This document shows, in pieces, positions 1 through 10,342 of a stretch of DNA of 64,000 bases; position 1 is the first letter of the stretch, and every line of letters begins with the position of its first letter. Origin of the DNA: Zea mays. Taxonomy: Eukaryota; Streptophyta; Magnoliopsida; Poales; Poaceae. A program made the translations under genes and the position numbers. The notes beneath the pieces were generated by a model, which saw only the letters and a list, made by a program, of their open reading frames with translations, made no database searches and had not been told where the DNA came from. The stretch is from positions 7,648,001-7,712,000 of the forward strand of contig NC_050104.1 in the NCBI RefSeq assembly GCF_902167145.1, in the 5' to 3' direction.

Positions 1-2
1 AT

Positions 3-368
3 GCCTTTTTGTATCATGATAGGAGACAAACTAGAAATGCTTATAGGAGTTATAATGCGTACGATGATTTTTCTCATGCTATGTTTGCTTCTAGTTCTTC
101 CTATATGCATGGTAGAAATATGTCTAAGAAAAATGCTATGCCTAGAAAGAATATTATTCATGCTCCTAGGAAAGTAGTGAATGAACCTTCTACAATATAT
201 CATGCTTTGAATGCTTCTTTTGCTATTTGTAGAAAGGATAGGAAAATAGTTGCTAGGAAGTTAGGGGCAAGATGCAAGGGAGACAAAACTTGCATTTGGG
301 TCCCTAAGAATATTTGTGCTAACCTTGTAGGACCCAACATGAGTTGGGTACCTAAAACCCAAGCCTAA
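3..368 (+). CDS. gag: Sirevirus A Gag, C-terminal end (partial)
   Basis: The frame is open from base 3 and ends with TAA at 366-368, so only the last ~121 residues of Gag are visible. It matches, with substitutions, the end of element C's Gag, including a basic KKN/PRK stretch and a C-terminal segment with [16 protein letters not shown]. Gag forms the virus-like particle. The zinc knuckle and coiled coil lie upstream of the window. Pol starts in a different frame a few bases downstream. The sequence TTGCCTTGCAG between them looks like a splice acceptor, but I cannot show that it is used. Confidence 0.85.
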   Translation, partial: AFLYHDRRQTRNAYRSYNAYDDFSHAMFASSSSYMHGRNMSKKNAMPRKNIIHAPRKVVNEPSTIYHALNASFAICRKDRKIVARKLGARCKGDKTCIWVPKNICANLVGPNMSWVPKTQA

Positions 369-375
369 ATTTGCC

Positions 376-3300
376 TTGCAGGTTTATGCATCCGGGGGTT
401 CAAGCTGGATTATTGACAGCGGATGCACAAACCATATGACGGGGGAGAAGAAGATGTTCACCTCCTACGTCAAGAATAAGGATTCCCAAGATTCAATCAT
501 ATTCGGTGATGGGAATCAAGGCAAGGTAAAAGGGTTAGGTAAAATTGCAATTTCTAATGAGCACTCTATCTCTAATGTGTTTTTAGTAGAGTCTCTTGGA
601 TATAATTTGCTATCTGTTAGTCAATTATGCAACATGGGGTATAACTGTCTATTCACAAATGTAGATGTGTCTGTCTTTAGAAGAAGTGATGGTTCACTAG
701 CTTTTAAGGGTGTATTAGACGGCAAACTTTATTTAGTTGATTTTGCAAAAGAGGAGGCCGGTCTAGATGCATGCTTAATAGCTAAGACTAACATGGGCTG
801 GCTGTGGCATCGCCGCTTAGCACATGTGGGGATGAAGAACCTTCACAAGCTTCTAAAGGGAGAACACGTGATAGGTTTGACTAACGTTCAATTCGAAAAA
901 AATAGACCTTGTGCAGCTTGTCAAGCAGGTAAACAAGTGGGAGGAGCACATCACAGCAAGAATGTGATGACCACCTCAAGACCGCTGGAGCTGCTGCATA
1001 TGGACCTCTTCGGACCCGTCGCCTATCTGAGCATAGGAGGAAGTAAGTATGGTCTAGTTATTGTTGATGACTTTTCCCGCTTCACTTGGGTGTTCTTTTT
1101 GCAGGATAAGTCTGAAACCCAAGGGACCCTCAAGCGTTTCCTCAGGAGAGCTCAAAATGAGTTTGAGCTCAAGGTGAAGAAGATAAGGAGCGACAACGGG
1201 TCCGAGTTCAAGAACCTTCAAGTGGAGGAGTTCCTTGAAGAGGAAGGGATCAAGCACGAGTTCTCCGCTCCCTACACACCACAGCAAAATGGTGTGGTAG
1301 AAAGGAAGAACAGGACGCTCATCGATATGGCGAGGACGATGCTAGGAGAGTTCAAGACCCCCGAGTGCTTTTGGACGGAAGCCGTGAACACGGCTTGCCA
1401 CGCCATCAACAGGGTCTACCTTCATCGCCTCCTCAAAAAGACGTCGTATGAGTTACTAACCGGTAACAAACCCAATGTATCTTACTTTCGTGTATTTGGG
1501 AGCAAGTGCTACATTCTAGTGAAGAAGGGTAGAAATTCTAAGTTTGCTCCCAAAGCTGTAGAAGGGTTTTTGTTAGGTTATGACTCAAATACAAAGGCGT
1601 ATAGAGTCTTCAACAAATCATCGGGTTTGGTTGAAGTCTCTAGCGACGTTGTATTTGATGAGACTAATGGCTCTCCAAGAGAGCAAGTTTTTGATTGTGA
1701 TGATGTAGATGAAGAAGATGTTCCAACGGTCGCTATAAGAACCATGGCAATTGGAGAAGTGCAGCCACAGGAACAAGATGAACGAGATCAACCTTCTTCC
1801 TCAACTGTGGTGCATCCCCCAACTCAAGACGATGAACAGGTTCATCAACAGGAGGCGTGTGATCAAGGGGGAGCACAAGATGATCATGTGAAGGAGGAAG
1901 AAGCGGAACCGGCACCTCCAACCCAAGTTCGAGCGATGATTCAAAGGGATCATCCCGTCGACCAAATTCTGGGTGATATCAGCAAGGGAGTAACTACTCG
2001 GTCTAGATTAGTTAATTTTTGTGAACATTACTCCTTTGTCTCTTCTATTGAGCCTTTCAGGGTAGAAGAGGCCTTGCTAGATCCGGACTGGGTGTTGGCC
2101 ATGCAGGAGGAACTCAACAACTTCAAGAGGAATGAAGTTTGGACGCTGGTGCCTCATCCTAAACAAAATGTTGTGGGAACCAAGTGGGTGTTCCGCAACA
2201 AACAAGACGAGCACGGAGTGGTGACAAGGAACAAGGCTCGACTTGTGGCAAAAGGTTATGCCCAAGTCGCAGGTTTGGACTTTGAGGAGACGTTTGCTCC
2301 TGTGGCTAGGCTAGAGTCCATTCGTATCTTGCTAGCATATGCCGCTCACCATTCTTTCAGGTTGTTCCAAATGGATGTGAAGAGCGCTTTCCTCAACGGG
2401 CCAATAAAGGAGGAGGTGTACGTGGAGCAACCCCCTGGCTTCGAGGATGAACGGTACCCCGACCACGTGTGTAAGCTCTCTAAGGCGCTCTATGGACTTA
2501 AGCAAGCCCCAAGAGCATGGTATGAATGCCTTAGAGATTTCTTAATTGCTAATGCTTTCAAGGTTGGGAAAGCCGATCCAACTCTTTTCACTAAGACATG
2601 TGATGGTGATTTGTTTGTGTGCCAAATTTATGTCAATGACATAATATTTGGTTCTACTAATAAAAAGTCTTGTGAAGAGTTTAGCAGGGTGATGACGCAG
2701 AAATTCGAGATGTCAATGATGGGCGAGTTGAACTACTTCCTTGGGTTCCAAGTGAAGCAACTCAAGGACGGCTCCTTCATCTCTCAAACGAAGTACACGC
2801 AAGATCTGCTGAAGCGGTTTGGGATGAAGGACGCCAAGCCCGCAAAGACTCCGATGGGAACCGACGGACACACCGACCTCAACAAAGGAGGTAAGTCCGT
2901 TGATCAAAAAGCATACCGGTCAATGATAGGGTCATTACTTTACTTATGTGCTAGTAGACCGGATATTATGCTCAGCGTATGTATGTGTGCTAGATTTCAA
3001 TCCGATCCTAAGGAATGTCACTTAGTGGCGGTGAAGCGAATTCTTAGATATTTAGTTGCTACGCCTTGCTTCGGGCTCTGGTATCCAAAGGGGTCTACCT
3101 TTGACTTGATTGGATATTCAGATTCCGATTATGCTGGATGTAAGGTCGATAGGAAGAGTACATCAGGGACGTGCCAATTCTTAGGAAGGTCCCTGGTGTC
3201 GTGGAAATCTAAGAAACAAACCTCTGTTGCCCTATCCACCGCTGAGGCCGAGTATGTTGCCGCAGGACAGTGTTGCGCGCAACTACTTTGGATGAGGCAA

Positions 3301-3582
3301 ACCCTCAGGGACTTTGGCTACAATCTGAGCAAAGTCCCACTCCTATGTGATAATGAGAGTGCTATCCGCATGGCGGAAAATCCTGTTGAGCACAGCCGCA
3401 CAAAGCACATAGACATCCGGCATCACTTTTTGAGAGACCACCAGCAAAAGGGGGATATCGAAGTGTTTCATGTTAGCACCGAGAACCAGCTAGCCGATAT
3501 CTTTACCAAGCCTCTAGATGAGAAGACCTTTTGCAGGCTGCGTAGTGAGCTAAATGTCTTAGACTCGCGGAACTTGGATTGA
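376..3582 (+). CDS. pol: Sirevirus A Pol polyprotein (PR-IN-RT-RNaseH), open frame with mutated RT active site
   Basis: An uninterrupted 1068-codon frame. Protease DSG is near residue 13-15 ([13 protein letters not shown]). The integrase HHCC zinc finger is at about 143-190 ([17 protein letters not shown]). The integrase core follows, with D of LHMDLFGP, D of RSDNGSEF and E of [11 protein letters not shown]. The reverse transcriptase is at about 560-800 and the copia RNase H (SDSDYAG, STAEAEY) at about 900-1040. The frame begins at TTG 376 with no obvious ATG, so Pol is probably made as a Gag-linked or spliced product. The RT catalytic motif reads YVND at residues 752-755, whereas the sister element C has YVDD. 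Loss of the first catalytic Asp should abolish polymerisation in trans-free conditions, although the reading frame is otherwise full length. Confidence 0.93.
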   Translation: MQVYASGGSSWIIDSGCTNHMTGEKKMFTSYVKNKDSQDSIIFGDGNQGKVKGLGKIAISNEHSISNVFLVESLGYNLLSVSQLCNMGYNCLFTNVDVSVFRRSDGSLAFKGVLDGKLYLVDFAKEEAGLDACLIAKTNMGWLWHRRLAHVGMKNLHKLLKGEHVIGLTNVQFEKNRPCAACQAGKQVGGAHHSKNVMTTSRPLELLHMDLFGPVAYLSIGGSKYGLVIVDDFSRFTWVFFLQDKSETQGTLKRFLRRAQNEFELKVKKIRSDNGSEFKNLQVEEFLEEEGIKHEFSAPYTPQQNGVVERKNRTLIDMARTMLGEFKTPECFWTEAVNTACHAINRVYLHRLLKKTSYELLTGNKPNVSYFRVFGSKCYILVKKGRNSKFAPKAVEGFLLGYDSNTKAYRVFNKSSGLVEVSSDVVFDETNGSPREQVFDCDDVDEEDVPTVAIRTMAIGEVQPQEQDERDQPSSSTVVHPPTQDDEQVHQQEACDQGGAQDDHVKEEEAEPAPPTQVRAMIQRDHPVDQILGDISKGVTTRSRLVNFCEHYSFVSSIEPFRVEEALLDPDWVLAMQEELNNFKRNEVWTLVPHPKQNVVGTKWVFRNKQDEHGVVTRNKARLVAKGYAQVAGLDFEETFAPVARLESIRILLAYAAHHSFRLFQMDVKSAFLNGPIKEEVYVEQPPGFEDERYPDHVCKLSKALYGLKQAPRAWYECLRDFLIANAFKVGKADPTLFTKTCDGDLFVCQIYVNDIIFGSTNKKSCEEFSRVMTQKFEMSMMGELNYFLGFQVKQLKDGSFISQTKYTQDLLKRFGMKDAKPAKTPMGTDGHTDLNKGGKSVDQKAYRSMIGSLLYLCASRPDIMLSVCMCARFQSDPKECHLVAVKRILRYLVATPCFGLWYPKGSTFDLIGYSDSDYAGCKVDRKSTSGTCQFLGRSLVSWKSKKQTSVALSTAEAEYVAAGQCCAQLLWMRQTLRDFGYNLSKVPLLCDNESAIRMAENPVEHSRTKHIDIRHHFLRDHQQKGDIEVFHVSTENQLADIFTKPLDEKTFCRLRSELNVLDSRNLD

Positions 3583-4368
3583 ATTGTAGCATACATGTGT
3601 TTATGCCTTTGATCATGTTCATTCTGCATTCTGTTGCTTATTATGGTGCTCAAGTTGTACAAACACTCCCTGGACCTCACAAGTCCGTTGCAAAGCGATG
3701 CATATGTTTAGGGGGAGTTGTGTTACAACTTGACCCTTTGAGACTAACCATATGCTTGAGTTTGCTTGATTTAGTCTCGAAGGAGTATTGAAAGGGAAAA
3801 GGTGGACTTGGACCATGAAAGACTTCCACTGCACTCCGATGAGAGGGTAACTTATTCCAAGTCCATCTCATGAACTCTTGTTGCCATTTGCTCTTAATTG
3901 AAGATTTTGGTGAGGCAATGGGGTTAAAGGGCCAAGATTGATCCCGTTTTGGTGTTTAATGCCAAAGGGGGAGAAAATAAAGGCCAAAGCAATAAATGGA
4001 TCAACTACCACTTGAGAAATTTTGAAAATAGTAGAATAGAGCTTTTGGTTTGTCAAAACTCTTGTAGTGTCTCTTTTATCAAAAATTGGTTTCTTGTGGG
4101 GAGAAATATTGATTATGGGAAAAAGGGGGAGTTTTTGAAATCTTTGATCAATCTCTTTTGGAATGACTCTCTTTATGTTTCAACATGTGTGTTTGACTTA
4201 GAGATAGAGATTTGAGTTTGATTTGCAAAAACAAACCAAGTGGTGGCAAAGGATGATCCATATATGCCAAAATTGAATAAAACTCAAATTTATTTTATTT
4301 GAAGTATTTTTGCACTTGTTCTAGTTGCTTTATGTTGTGTTGGCATAAATCACCAAAAAGGGGGAGAT
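3583..4368 (+). promoter_or_regulatory. Sirevirus A 3' non-coding region with repeated polypurine motifs
   Basis: No supportable gene lies between pol and the 3' LTR. The stretch carries several polypurine-like motifs: AGGGGGAG near 3711, AAAGGGGGAG near 3964, AAAAAGGGGGAG near 4121, and the proper polypurine tract AAAAAGGGGGAGAT directly before the LTR. Serial PPT-like motifs here are a described Sirevirus trait. Short open frames in this stretch show no envelope-like features such as a signal peptide or membrane helix. Confidence 0.75.
4355..4368 (+). promoter_or_regulatory. Polypurine tract of element A
   Basis: AAAAAGGGGGAGAT sits immediately before the LTR start TGAAAGGGAAA. This is the expected plus-strand DNA primer site for reverse transcription. 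Confidence 0.85.
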
Positions 4369-4906
4369 TGAAAGGGAAACGTGCCTTTGGGCCATTTCTA
4401 AGTATTTTGGTGATTGGATGCAAACACAAAGTGCTTAAATGTGAATCTATGCCCATGGATGGACAAGTTGCAAATCAAAAGTAAAGGTATGTTTCTAAGC
4501 CTTAGTACATTGGTTTTGTGTACTAATATACTTGTCTAAGTGTTAGAAACAGAAAGAAAAAGAAAAGAAGAAAGGTGCAAAGCTTGGCTGTGTACAGCCA
4601 AGACTCAGCTCGGTCTGGCACACCGGACTGTCCGGTGGTGCACCGGACAGTGTCCGGTGCGCCAGGCTGACTCTGCGCGAAGTGGCCGCTCTCGGGAATT
4701 CGCCGACGGCGTACAGCTATAATTCACCGGACTGTCCGGTGTGCACCGGACTGTCCGGTGAGCCAACGGTCGGCCGAGCCAACGGTCGGCCGCAGAATCT
4801 GCGCGCGACATGTGGCCTGGCCAATGATCGGAAGGAGGCACCGGACTGTCCGGTGTGCACCGGACATGTCCGGTGCGCCAACGGCTCCCAGATCAGCAAC
4901 GGTCGG
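4369..4906 (+). repeat. Element A 3' LTR, first part
   Basis: The LTR begins TGAAAGGGAAACG after the polypurine tract. It is interrupted at 4906 by gypsy element B and continues at 23261. Joining the two parts with one copy of GTCGG gives about 1255 bp, close to the 1264-1268 bp LTRs of element C. It contains paired 17-bp palindromes of the type CACCGGACTGTCCGGTG near 4621-4660, 4726-4762 and 4839-4878. Confidence 0.9.
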
Positions 4907-5489
4907 TGTTGGGCCTATGCTTCGTCGCCGAAGGTCTTACAGGAAGAAGCGGTCTTCGGCGGAAGCTGTTTGTATAAAATGGCCGAAGGTTCCTCTTCGT
5001 GAAGCTTCGGTATTGCAAACCGACTTAAAGATAGAATGACCTTTTAGTCCATAAAGGTCTGAGTCAATGTTGTAAGCTTTTATAAGGGGCATACTTGTAA
5101 TTCCTCACAGGCTGCGTCCTGTGCCTATAAATAGTGAACAGTATTCCGTTACTGTTCACGCATTCTAGCAATTGCAATCGCATCTTTCGGAATTCGACCT
5201 TTTGCCAAGGCAGAGGTATTATTGTATTCAATAACTTAATAAGTAAATATAATGTAATTCGTCTATGATTTACTTATCTCTTTTATATACCTTTTATTTT
5301 ATGTTATCTTATAATCTCTACTGAATTTTTATTACGAAGATTCAAGCTTCGTAATTATGCTCTTATCAGCCTTCGTCCAAGGCTCATTATCCTCAAGGGA
5401 ATAATGTTTCATGGACGAAGGATGTTGACATTTAACATTCTATGTTGCCTTGTTCTTAATTCATAGCATTTGAGAACAAGTCCCCAACA
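4907..5489 (+). repeat. Element B 5' LTR
   Basis: 583 bp, TGTTGGGC...CCCCAACA. A TATA box (CTATAAATAG) at about 5125-5134 probably starts the genomic transcript. The sequence has many CTTCGG/CCGAAG hexamers, as does the whole element. Confidence 0.95.
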
Positions 5490-5490
5490 T

Positions 5491-5506
5491 TGGCGCCCAC
5501 CTCCGG
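5491..5506 (+). promoter_or_regulatory. Primer binding site of element B
   Basis: TGGCGCCCACCTCCGG begins one base after the LTR end. The TGG start pairs with the CCA end of a tRNA. I cannot assign the tRNA without a search. Confidence 0.65.
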
Positions 5507-5532
5507 TGAACTCACTTCCACTTTTTGAGCTG

Positions 5533-8500
5533 ATGGCTTCGTTCAACGACCAAGCTGGAGCTGCTTCGGACCCGAAGCTGGTGCTCCCGATCACAGGTGG
5601 CTCGTCCTCAGAGCCAGCTAACAAGAAACAAAAGAAGGAAGCACAGAGAAGGGTACAGCATGTTGGGGTGCAAGGACCCTTCATCAAGTCAAGATGGTCT
5701 CACATTCCTATTACCTTCTCCCAAGAGGACCTTCAGCTCAAAGATTACCCACACAACGATGCCATGGTTATCTCTTGTGTTATCAAAGGATTTCTGGTCC
5801 ACAATGTCTTGGTTGACACAGGCAGTGCAGCTGACATCATATTTGCTAAGGCCTTCAGACAAATGCAAGAGCCAGAAGATAAGATTCATGATGCTACACA
5901 TCCTCTCTGTGGCTTCGGAGGAAGACAGATTGTAGCACTGGGCAAGATCACCATGTCAGTGACCTTCGGGTTCATCAACAACACTAGAACTGAGCAAGTT
6001 GTGTTTGACATTGTTGACATGGAATACCCTTACAATGCAATTATTGGTCGTGGTACCCTCAATGCCTTCGAAGCAATCCTTCATCCTGCCTATCTTTGCA
6101 TGAAGATACCTTCGGATCAGGGACCCATTGCTATCCATGGAAGTCAGGAAGCTGCAAGAAGGGCCGAAGGCAATTGGACTGACTCAAAAGCAATCCATAA
6201 CATAGATGGAGCCGAAGCTTGTGAACAGTACAAATTTAGAAGGGAGAAAGCAGCTTCAGCAGATCAGCCGAAGCCTATGCTCTTATGTGAGGACATAGCA
6301 GAGCAGAAGGTGCTGTTAGGCTCTCAATTATCCGAAGAGCAGGAGAAAACCTTGATAAGGTTTTTGTTCAATAATAAAGATGTTTTTGCATGGTCAGCCA
6401 ATGATCTCTGCGGAGTTAATAGAGATGTTATTGAGCACTCGCTCAATGTCGATCCATCCTTCAGACCCAGAAAGCAAAGGCTTCGGAAAATGTCAGATGA
6501 TAAGGCCGAAGGTGCTCGCAACGAAGTCAAAAGACTCCTCAGTGCAGGAGTTATCAGAGAAGTGAAGTACCCAGAATGGCTAGCTAACACTGTTATGGTA
6601 AAAAAGGCCAATGGCAAGTGGCGAATGTGCATCGATTTTACAGATCTTAACAAGGCTTGTCCGAAGGATGAATTCCCACTACCAAGGATAGACTCTTTAG
6701 TTGATGCAGCAGCTTCTTCAGAGCTCATGAGTCTGTTAGACTGTTATTCAGGCTATCACCAAATTTGGATGAAGAAGGAAGATGAGCCGAAGACTAGCTT
6801 CATAACTCCAAGTGGCACATATTGCTATCTTCGGATGCCTGAGGGGCTCAAAAACGCTGGAGGGAGTTTCAGCCGAATGACTGCGAAGGTTCTCCAATCT
6901 CAAATAGGCAGAAATGTGCTAACTTATGTTGATGACATCATTGTAAAAAGCACGGAGCAGGAGAATCATATTGCTGATCTGCAGGAGACCTTCGCCAGTT
7001 TCAGGCAAGCTGGCTTAAAGTTAAATCCAGAAAAATGCGTCTTCGGAGTAAAGAAGGGGAAATTTCTTGGATGCTTGGTTTCAACAAAGGGAATTGAAGC
7101 TAATCCAAGTAAAATTGAAGCTATACTTCGGATGGAGCCACCAACTACAAAGAAGGGGGCTCAAAGATTGACAGGAAGATTGGCATCTCTCAATAGATTC
7201 ATATCCAGATCAGCAGAGAGAAACTTACCATTCTTCGAACTGCTGAAGTCAGCCGAAGTCTTTCAATGGGGACCAATCCAGCAGAAGGCTTTTGAAGAGC
7301 TGAAACAGTATTTGATAGATCTAACAACATTGACTCCACCAATGCCAGGGGCTCCTTTATTATTATATGTGGTAGCTTCGCACTCAGCGGTAAGTGCAGC
7401 GCTTGTCCAGGAGAAGCTTGATGGTCAAGTCAAGAGGCAGGCCCCAATATATTTTGTTTCCGAGGTTCTTAGTTTATCAAAGAAAAATTATACAGAGTTG
7501 GAGAAGGTATTGTATGCTGTCTTGATGGCCTCCAGGAAGCTTCGGCACTATTTCCAAGCTTACAACATAATTGTTCCTTCTTCACAACCTCTGAAGGATA
7601 TTATGAGGAACCGAGAAGCTACTGGAAGGATTGGAAAATGGGCTGCAGAACTCAATGAATTTTGTATTGAATATGTTCATAGATCTTCGATTCAGTCCCA
7701 GGCGTTGGCAGACTTCATTGCTGACTGGACGCCAGGGGCTCAGGAGGAAGAAACGAATAAAGACAACGAAGCATGGACAGTGTTTTGTGATGGATCTTGG
7801 GGAACCTTCGGAGCAGGAGCGGCTGCTGTGTTGGTTTCACCTTCCAAAGTCAAAACTTGTTATGCGGCAAAGCTTGATTTTAGTTGCACAAATAACATTG
7901 CCGAGTACGAAGCATTGCTTCTAGGTCTTCGGAAGTTAAAAGCAATGGGAATCAGAAGGGCCATACTTAAAACTGATTCCCAGGTTGTTTTGGGTCATAT
8001 TGACAAGAGTTGCAAGGCTAAGGATCCGAAGCTTGAAAAATATCTGGATATGGTTCGAAGAGTTGAAGCTTCCTTCGAAGGGTTTTCTGTCAAAAATATC
8101 CCTCGAGGACAAAATGAGCATGCTGATTTGCTAGCTAAGTCAGCAGCACAGGGGCTGCCTTTACCTTCGGATGTGTTCTTCGAAACAATAAAAGCACCTT
8201 CGGTGGAACTTCTTGAAAGAGCAGTTCTCAACATATCTCCTGTTTATAGCGAGGATTGGAGAACTGAGATCATCTCTTACCTTCAGGGGAAATTCCTTTC
8301 AGATGATGAAGCTTATAACAAGAGGATAGAGGCAAGAGCTCGTCCATATGTTATGATAGAAGGAGAGTTATATAAGCATGGAGTTTGTGCTCCGCTACTC
8401 AAGTGTTTATCCAGAACCGAAGGTATAGAGTTGATGAAAGAAATACATGCAGGCCTGTGTGGATCTCACATTGGATCTAGGCCGTTACTTGGAAAAATTT

Positions 8501-9486
8501 TCCGCCAAGGATTTTATTGGCCGAAGGCAGCTTCGGATGCGGCGGAATTAGTCCAAAAGTGCGAAGGTTGTCAGAAATGTGCACGAGATCAAAAACAACC
8601 TTCGTCCTTGACACAGCTCATACAACCCATTTGGCCATTGCAAAGGTGGGGCCTTGACTTGTTAGGTCCGTTACCACCGGCCCAAGGGAACCTAAGATAT
8701 GTTGTAGTGGCGGTGGAATATTTCTCTAAATGGATTGAGGCAAAGCCTTTAGCTACAATAACTTCGGTCACCGTCCAAAAGTTTTTCTGGCAGAATATTG
8801 TTTGTCGTTTCGGGGTACCAAAGGCTATCACTGTGGATAATGGAACACAGTTTGACTCCGAAGCTTTTAGGGATTTCTGTGATCAAATTGGTACGAAGAT
8901 CCATTTTGCATCAGTCAGACATCCGGAGTCAAATGGACTCGTTGAAAGAGCCAATGGCATTATAATGACAGGAATAATGAAGTCAATCTTCAATCAACCA
9001 AGGGGAAAGTGGCCAGATCAGTTAACCAAAGTGGTGTGGAGCCATAATACAACAACATCAAGGTCTACAGGCTTTACCCCATTCAAGTTATTATTCGGTG
9101 ACGAAGCAATAACTCCAGAAGAAGCTAAAACCGGATCAATAAGGGTAGTAGCTTCGGCAGCATCAGGATCCGAAGCTGATTATTCTGTGGAAAAAGATGC
9201 TTTAGAAGGGATCAGGTTGCAAGCCGTGGAAAACATCAACAAATATCAAGCCGAAACAATTAAATGGCGAGATAGAAAGGTTCGGCTAAAGAATATTGAG
9301 CCAGGACACTTGGTGCTTCGGAGAGTGGCCAACCCAGAAACAGTGGGCAAGTTACAGTTGAAATGGGATGGACCTTTCTTAGTAGCATCTTCGTCAAGAC
9401 CCGGTTCATACAGATTGAAGGATATGGACGGCAACGACATTCCTAGATCTTGGAATGCGGATGAGCTTCGGCGATATTATGTATAA
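5533..9486 (+). CDS. pol: Element B Pol (PR-RT-RNaseH-aRNaseH-IN), complete, no Gag
   Basis: 1317 codons from the first ATG (MASFNDQAG) after the primer site. Protease VDTGS is at about 94-98. The RT runs about 330-520 with YVDD at 465-468. It is followed by a gypsy RNase H (ASHSAVSAAL...) near 610-730, then a second archaeal-type RNase H starting at FCDGSWG near 753 with NNIAEYEALLLGL and TDSQVV. The integrase has an HHCC finger near 970-1010 (HAGLCGSH, CEGCQKC) and a DDE core (LDLLGPL, VDNGTQF, HPESNGLVERAN). All catalytic motifs look whole. A typical Gag with zinc knuckle should come before the protease, but only about 90 residues separate the start from DTG. This points to an in-frame deletion of gag, so packaging would need Gag from another copy. 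Confidence 0.94.
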   Translation: MASFNDQAGAASDPKLVLPITGGSSSEPANKKQKKEAQRRVQHVGVQGPFIKSRWSHIPITFSQEDLQLKDYPHNDAMVISCVIKGFLVHNVLVDTGSAADIIFAKAFRQMQEPEDKIHDATHPLCGFGGRQIVALGKITMSVTFGFINNTRTEQVVFDIVDMEYPYNAIIGRGTLNAFEAILHPAYLCMKIPSDQGPIAIHGSQEAARRAEGNWTDSKAIHNIDGAEACEQYKFRREKAASADQPKPMLLCEDIAEQKVLLGSQLSEEQEKTLIRFLFNNKDVFAWSANDLCGVNRDVIEHSLNVDPSFRPRKQRLRKMSDDKAEGARNEVKRLLSAGVIREVKYPEWLANTVMVKKANGKWRMCIDFTDLNKACPKDEFPLPRIDSLVDAAASSELMSLLDCYSGYHQIWMKKEDEPKTSFITPSGTYCYLRMPEGLKNAGGSFSRMTAKVLQSQIGRNVLTYVDDIIVKSTEQENHIADLQETFASFRQAGLKLNPEKCVFGVKKGKFLGCLVSTKGIEANPSKIEAILRMEPPTTKKGAQRLTGRLASLNRFISRSAERNLPFFELLKSAEVFQWGPIQQKAFEELKQYLIDLTTLTPPMPGAPLLLYVVASHSAVSAALVQEKLDGQVKRQAPIYFVSEVLSLSKKNYTELEKVLYAVLMASRKLRHYFQAYNIIVPSSQPLKDIMRNREATGRIGKWAAELNEFCIEYVHRSSIQSQALADFIADWTPGAQEEETNKDNEAWTVFCDGSWGTFGAGAAAVLVSPSKVKTCYAAKLDFSCTNNIAEYEALLLGLRKLKAMGIRRAILKTDSQVVLGHIDKSCKAKDPKLEKYLDMVRRVEASFEGFSVKNIPRGQNEHADLLAKSAAQGLPLPSDVFFETIKAPSVELLERAVLNISPVYSEDWRTEIISYLQGKFLSDDEAYNKRIEARARPYVMIEGELYKHGVCAPLLKCLSRTEGIELMKEIHAGLCGSHIGSRPLLGKIFRQGFYWPKAASDAAELVQKCEGCQKCARDQKQPSSLTQLIQPIWPLQRWGLDLLGPLPPAQGNLRYVVVAVEYFSKWIEAKPLATITSVTVQKFFWQNIVCRFGVPKAITVDNGTQFDSEAFRDFCDQIGTKIHFASVRHPESNGLVERANGIIMTGIMKSIFNQPRGKWPDQLTKVVWSHNTTTSRSTGFTPFKLLFGDEAITPEEAKTGSIRVVASAASGSEADYSVEKDALEGIRLQAVENINKYQAETIKWRDRKVRLKNIEPGHLVLRRVANPETVGKLQLKWDGPFLVASSSRPGSYRLKDMDGNDIPRSWNADELRRYYV

Positions 9487-10342
9487 TTCGATGTAATTTT
9501 TCATATTTTTTATTTTTTCTTTCGTGGCACCCTTTTCCTTTCCGAAGGGGGAGAAAGGTTTTTAATGGGGCCATCACGTGTAATTTCCTTTTTTAGTTCT
9601 ATAAGAGCAAAACCCCCCAAGGAATGTAAATGTAAAAACTGAGAACGCACCATCGAGTGCCGAAAAGTAAAGGCGAAGAAGCTCCAAAGTCGTTCCTAAG
9701 GGAATGCAGAGCTTACAGCGAAAAGTCAACGCTGATTCCGCCGAAAGTAAAGGCGAAGAAGCTCCAAAGTCGTTCCTAAGGGAATGCAGAGCTTACAGCG
9801 AAAAGTCAACGCTGATTCCGCCGAAAGTAAAGGCGAAGAAGCTCCAAAGTCGTTCCTAAGGGGATGCAGAGCTGAGGTGTGATTGTTTTTAAGGAAATAA
9901 TGGCTATGAGTATGGCTTGAAGTGTGATTGTTTGGCCATTCATTTGCACATCGCATTACATCATAACATTTGCATTCATAAACATTCATCCAGGCATATG
10001 TAGGATAATCATCTTCATAGCATAAGCGGTTGCTTCGGCAAATAAAAAAAGAGCTTCGTGTACAAAAGGGAGAGCTTCGGAAAGAAGGAAAATGTTGTTT
10101 TCTATGCTTCGTTGCGTACGAAAAGAAGGGAAGGTGTTTTTTCGCCTTCGGCTCAAAAAAGAAAATTTCGTCCACATCAAAGCATTTCTCATACATCAAT
10201 GGAAGGATAAGGATATATTACAAGGTATGAACAGAATACATTAAAAACAAGTTTTGGTTACATTTACAAAAGTTATCTCAAAAGTTTCTCAAGTACTGTC
10301 TACAGTCTACTATCTAATCTCCAAGGAGCTTCGGCTTCAGCG
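9487..10342 (+). other. Element B region between pol and the antisense gene
   Basis: Non-coding in my reading. It contains the polypurine run CCGAAGGGGGAGAAAGG near 9543, an 80-bp tandem repeat (separate entry) and CTTCGG-rich sequence. It is the 3' flank of both convergent genes, so it should hold both poly(A) sites, which I cannot place. Confidence 0.6.
9667..9874 (+). repeat. 80-bp tandem repeat, about 2.6 copies
   Basis: The phrase GTAAAGGCGAAGAAGCTCC recurs at 9667, 9747 and 9827. The first two units are essentially identical. The third ends after GGGGATGCAGAGCT. It lies just downstream of pol in element B. Confidence 0.85.

Larger units (their letters stand above)
1..4906 (+). mobile_element. 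Sirevirus (Ty1/copia) element A, main part, truncated by the window edge
   Basis: This is the 3' half of a copia retrotransposon: the end of gag, a complete pol, a 3' non-coding region with polypurine motifs, and the first 538 bases of the 3' LTR. The LTR resumes at 23256 after gypsy element B. The domain order PR-IN-RT-RNaseH and the GGGGGAG-rich 3' region identify the Sirevirus lineage. Its protein is nearly identical to element C, which is Opie/Ji-like by my reading. The 5' LTR and most of gag lie upstream of base 1. Confidence 0.93.

Noticed and set aside
3583..4368. Possible envelope-like gene downstream of Sirevirus pol
   Set aside because: Open frames there are at most 88 codons and lack a signal peptide, transmembrane segment or coiled coil. 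The equivalent region of element C also has none.
4605..5039. Open frames in the LTR of A (and the matching ones at 12397-12956 and 20097-20656)
   Set aside because: They are translations of the palindromic LTR repeats, present on both strands, with no protein features.
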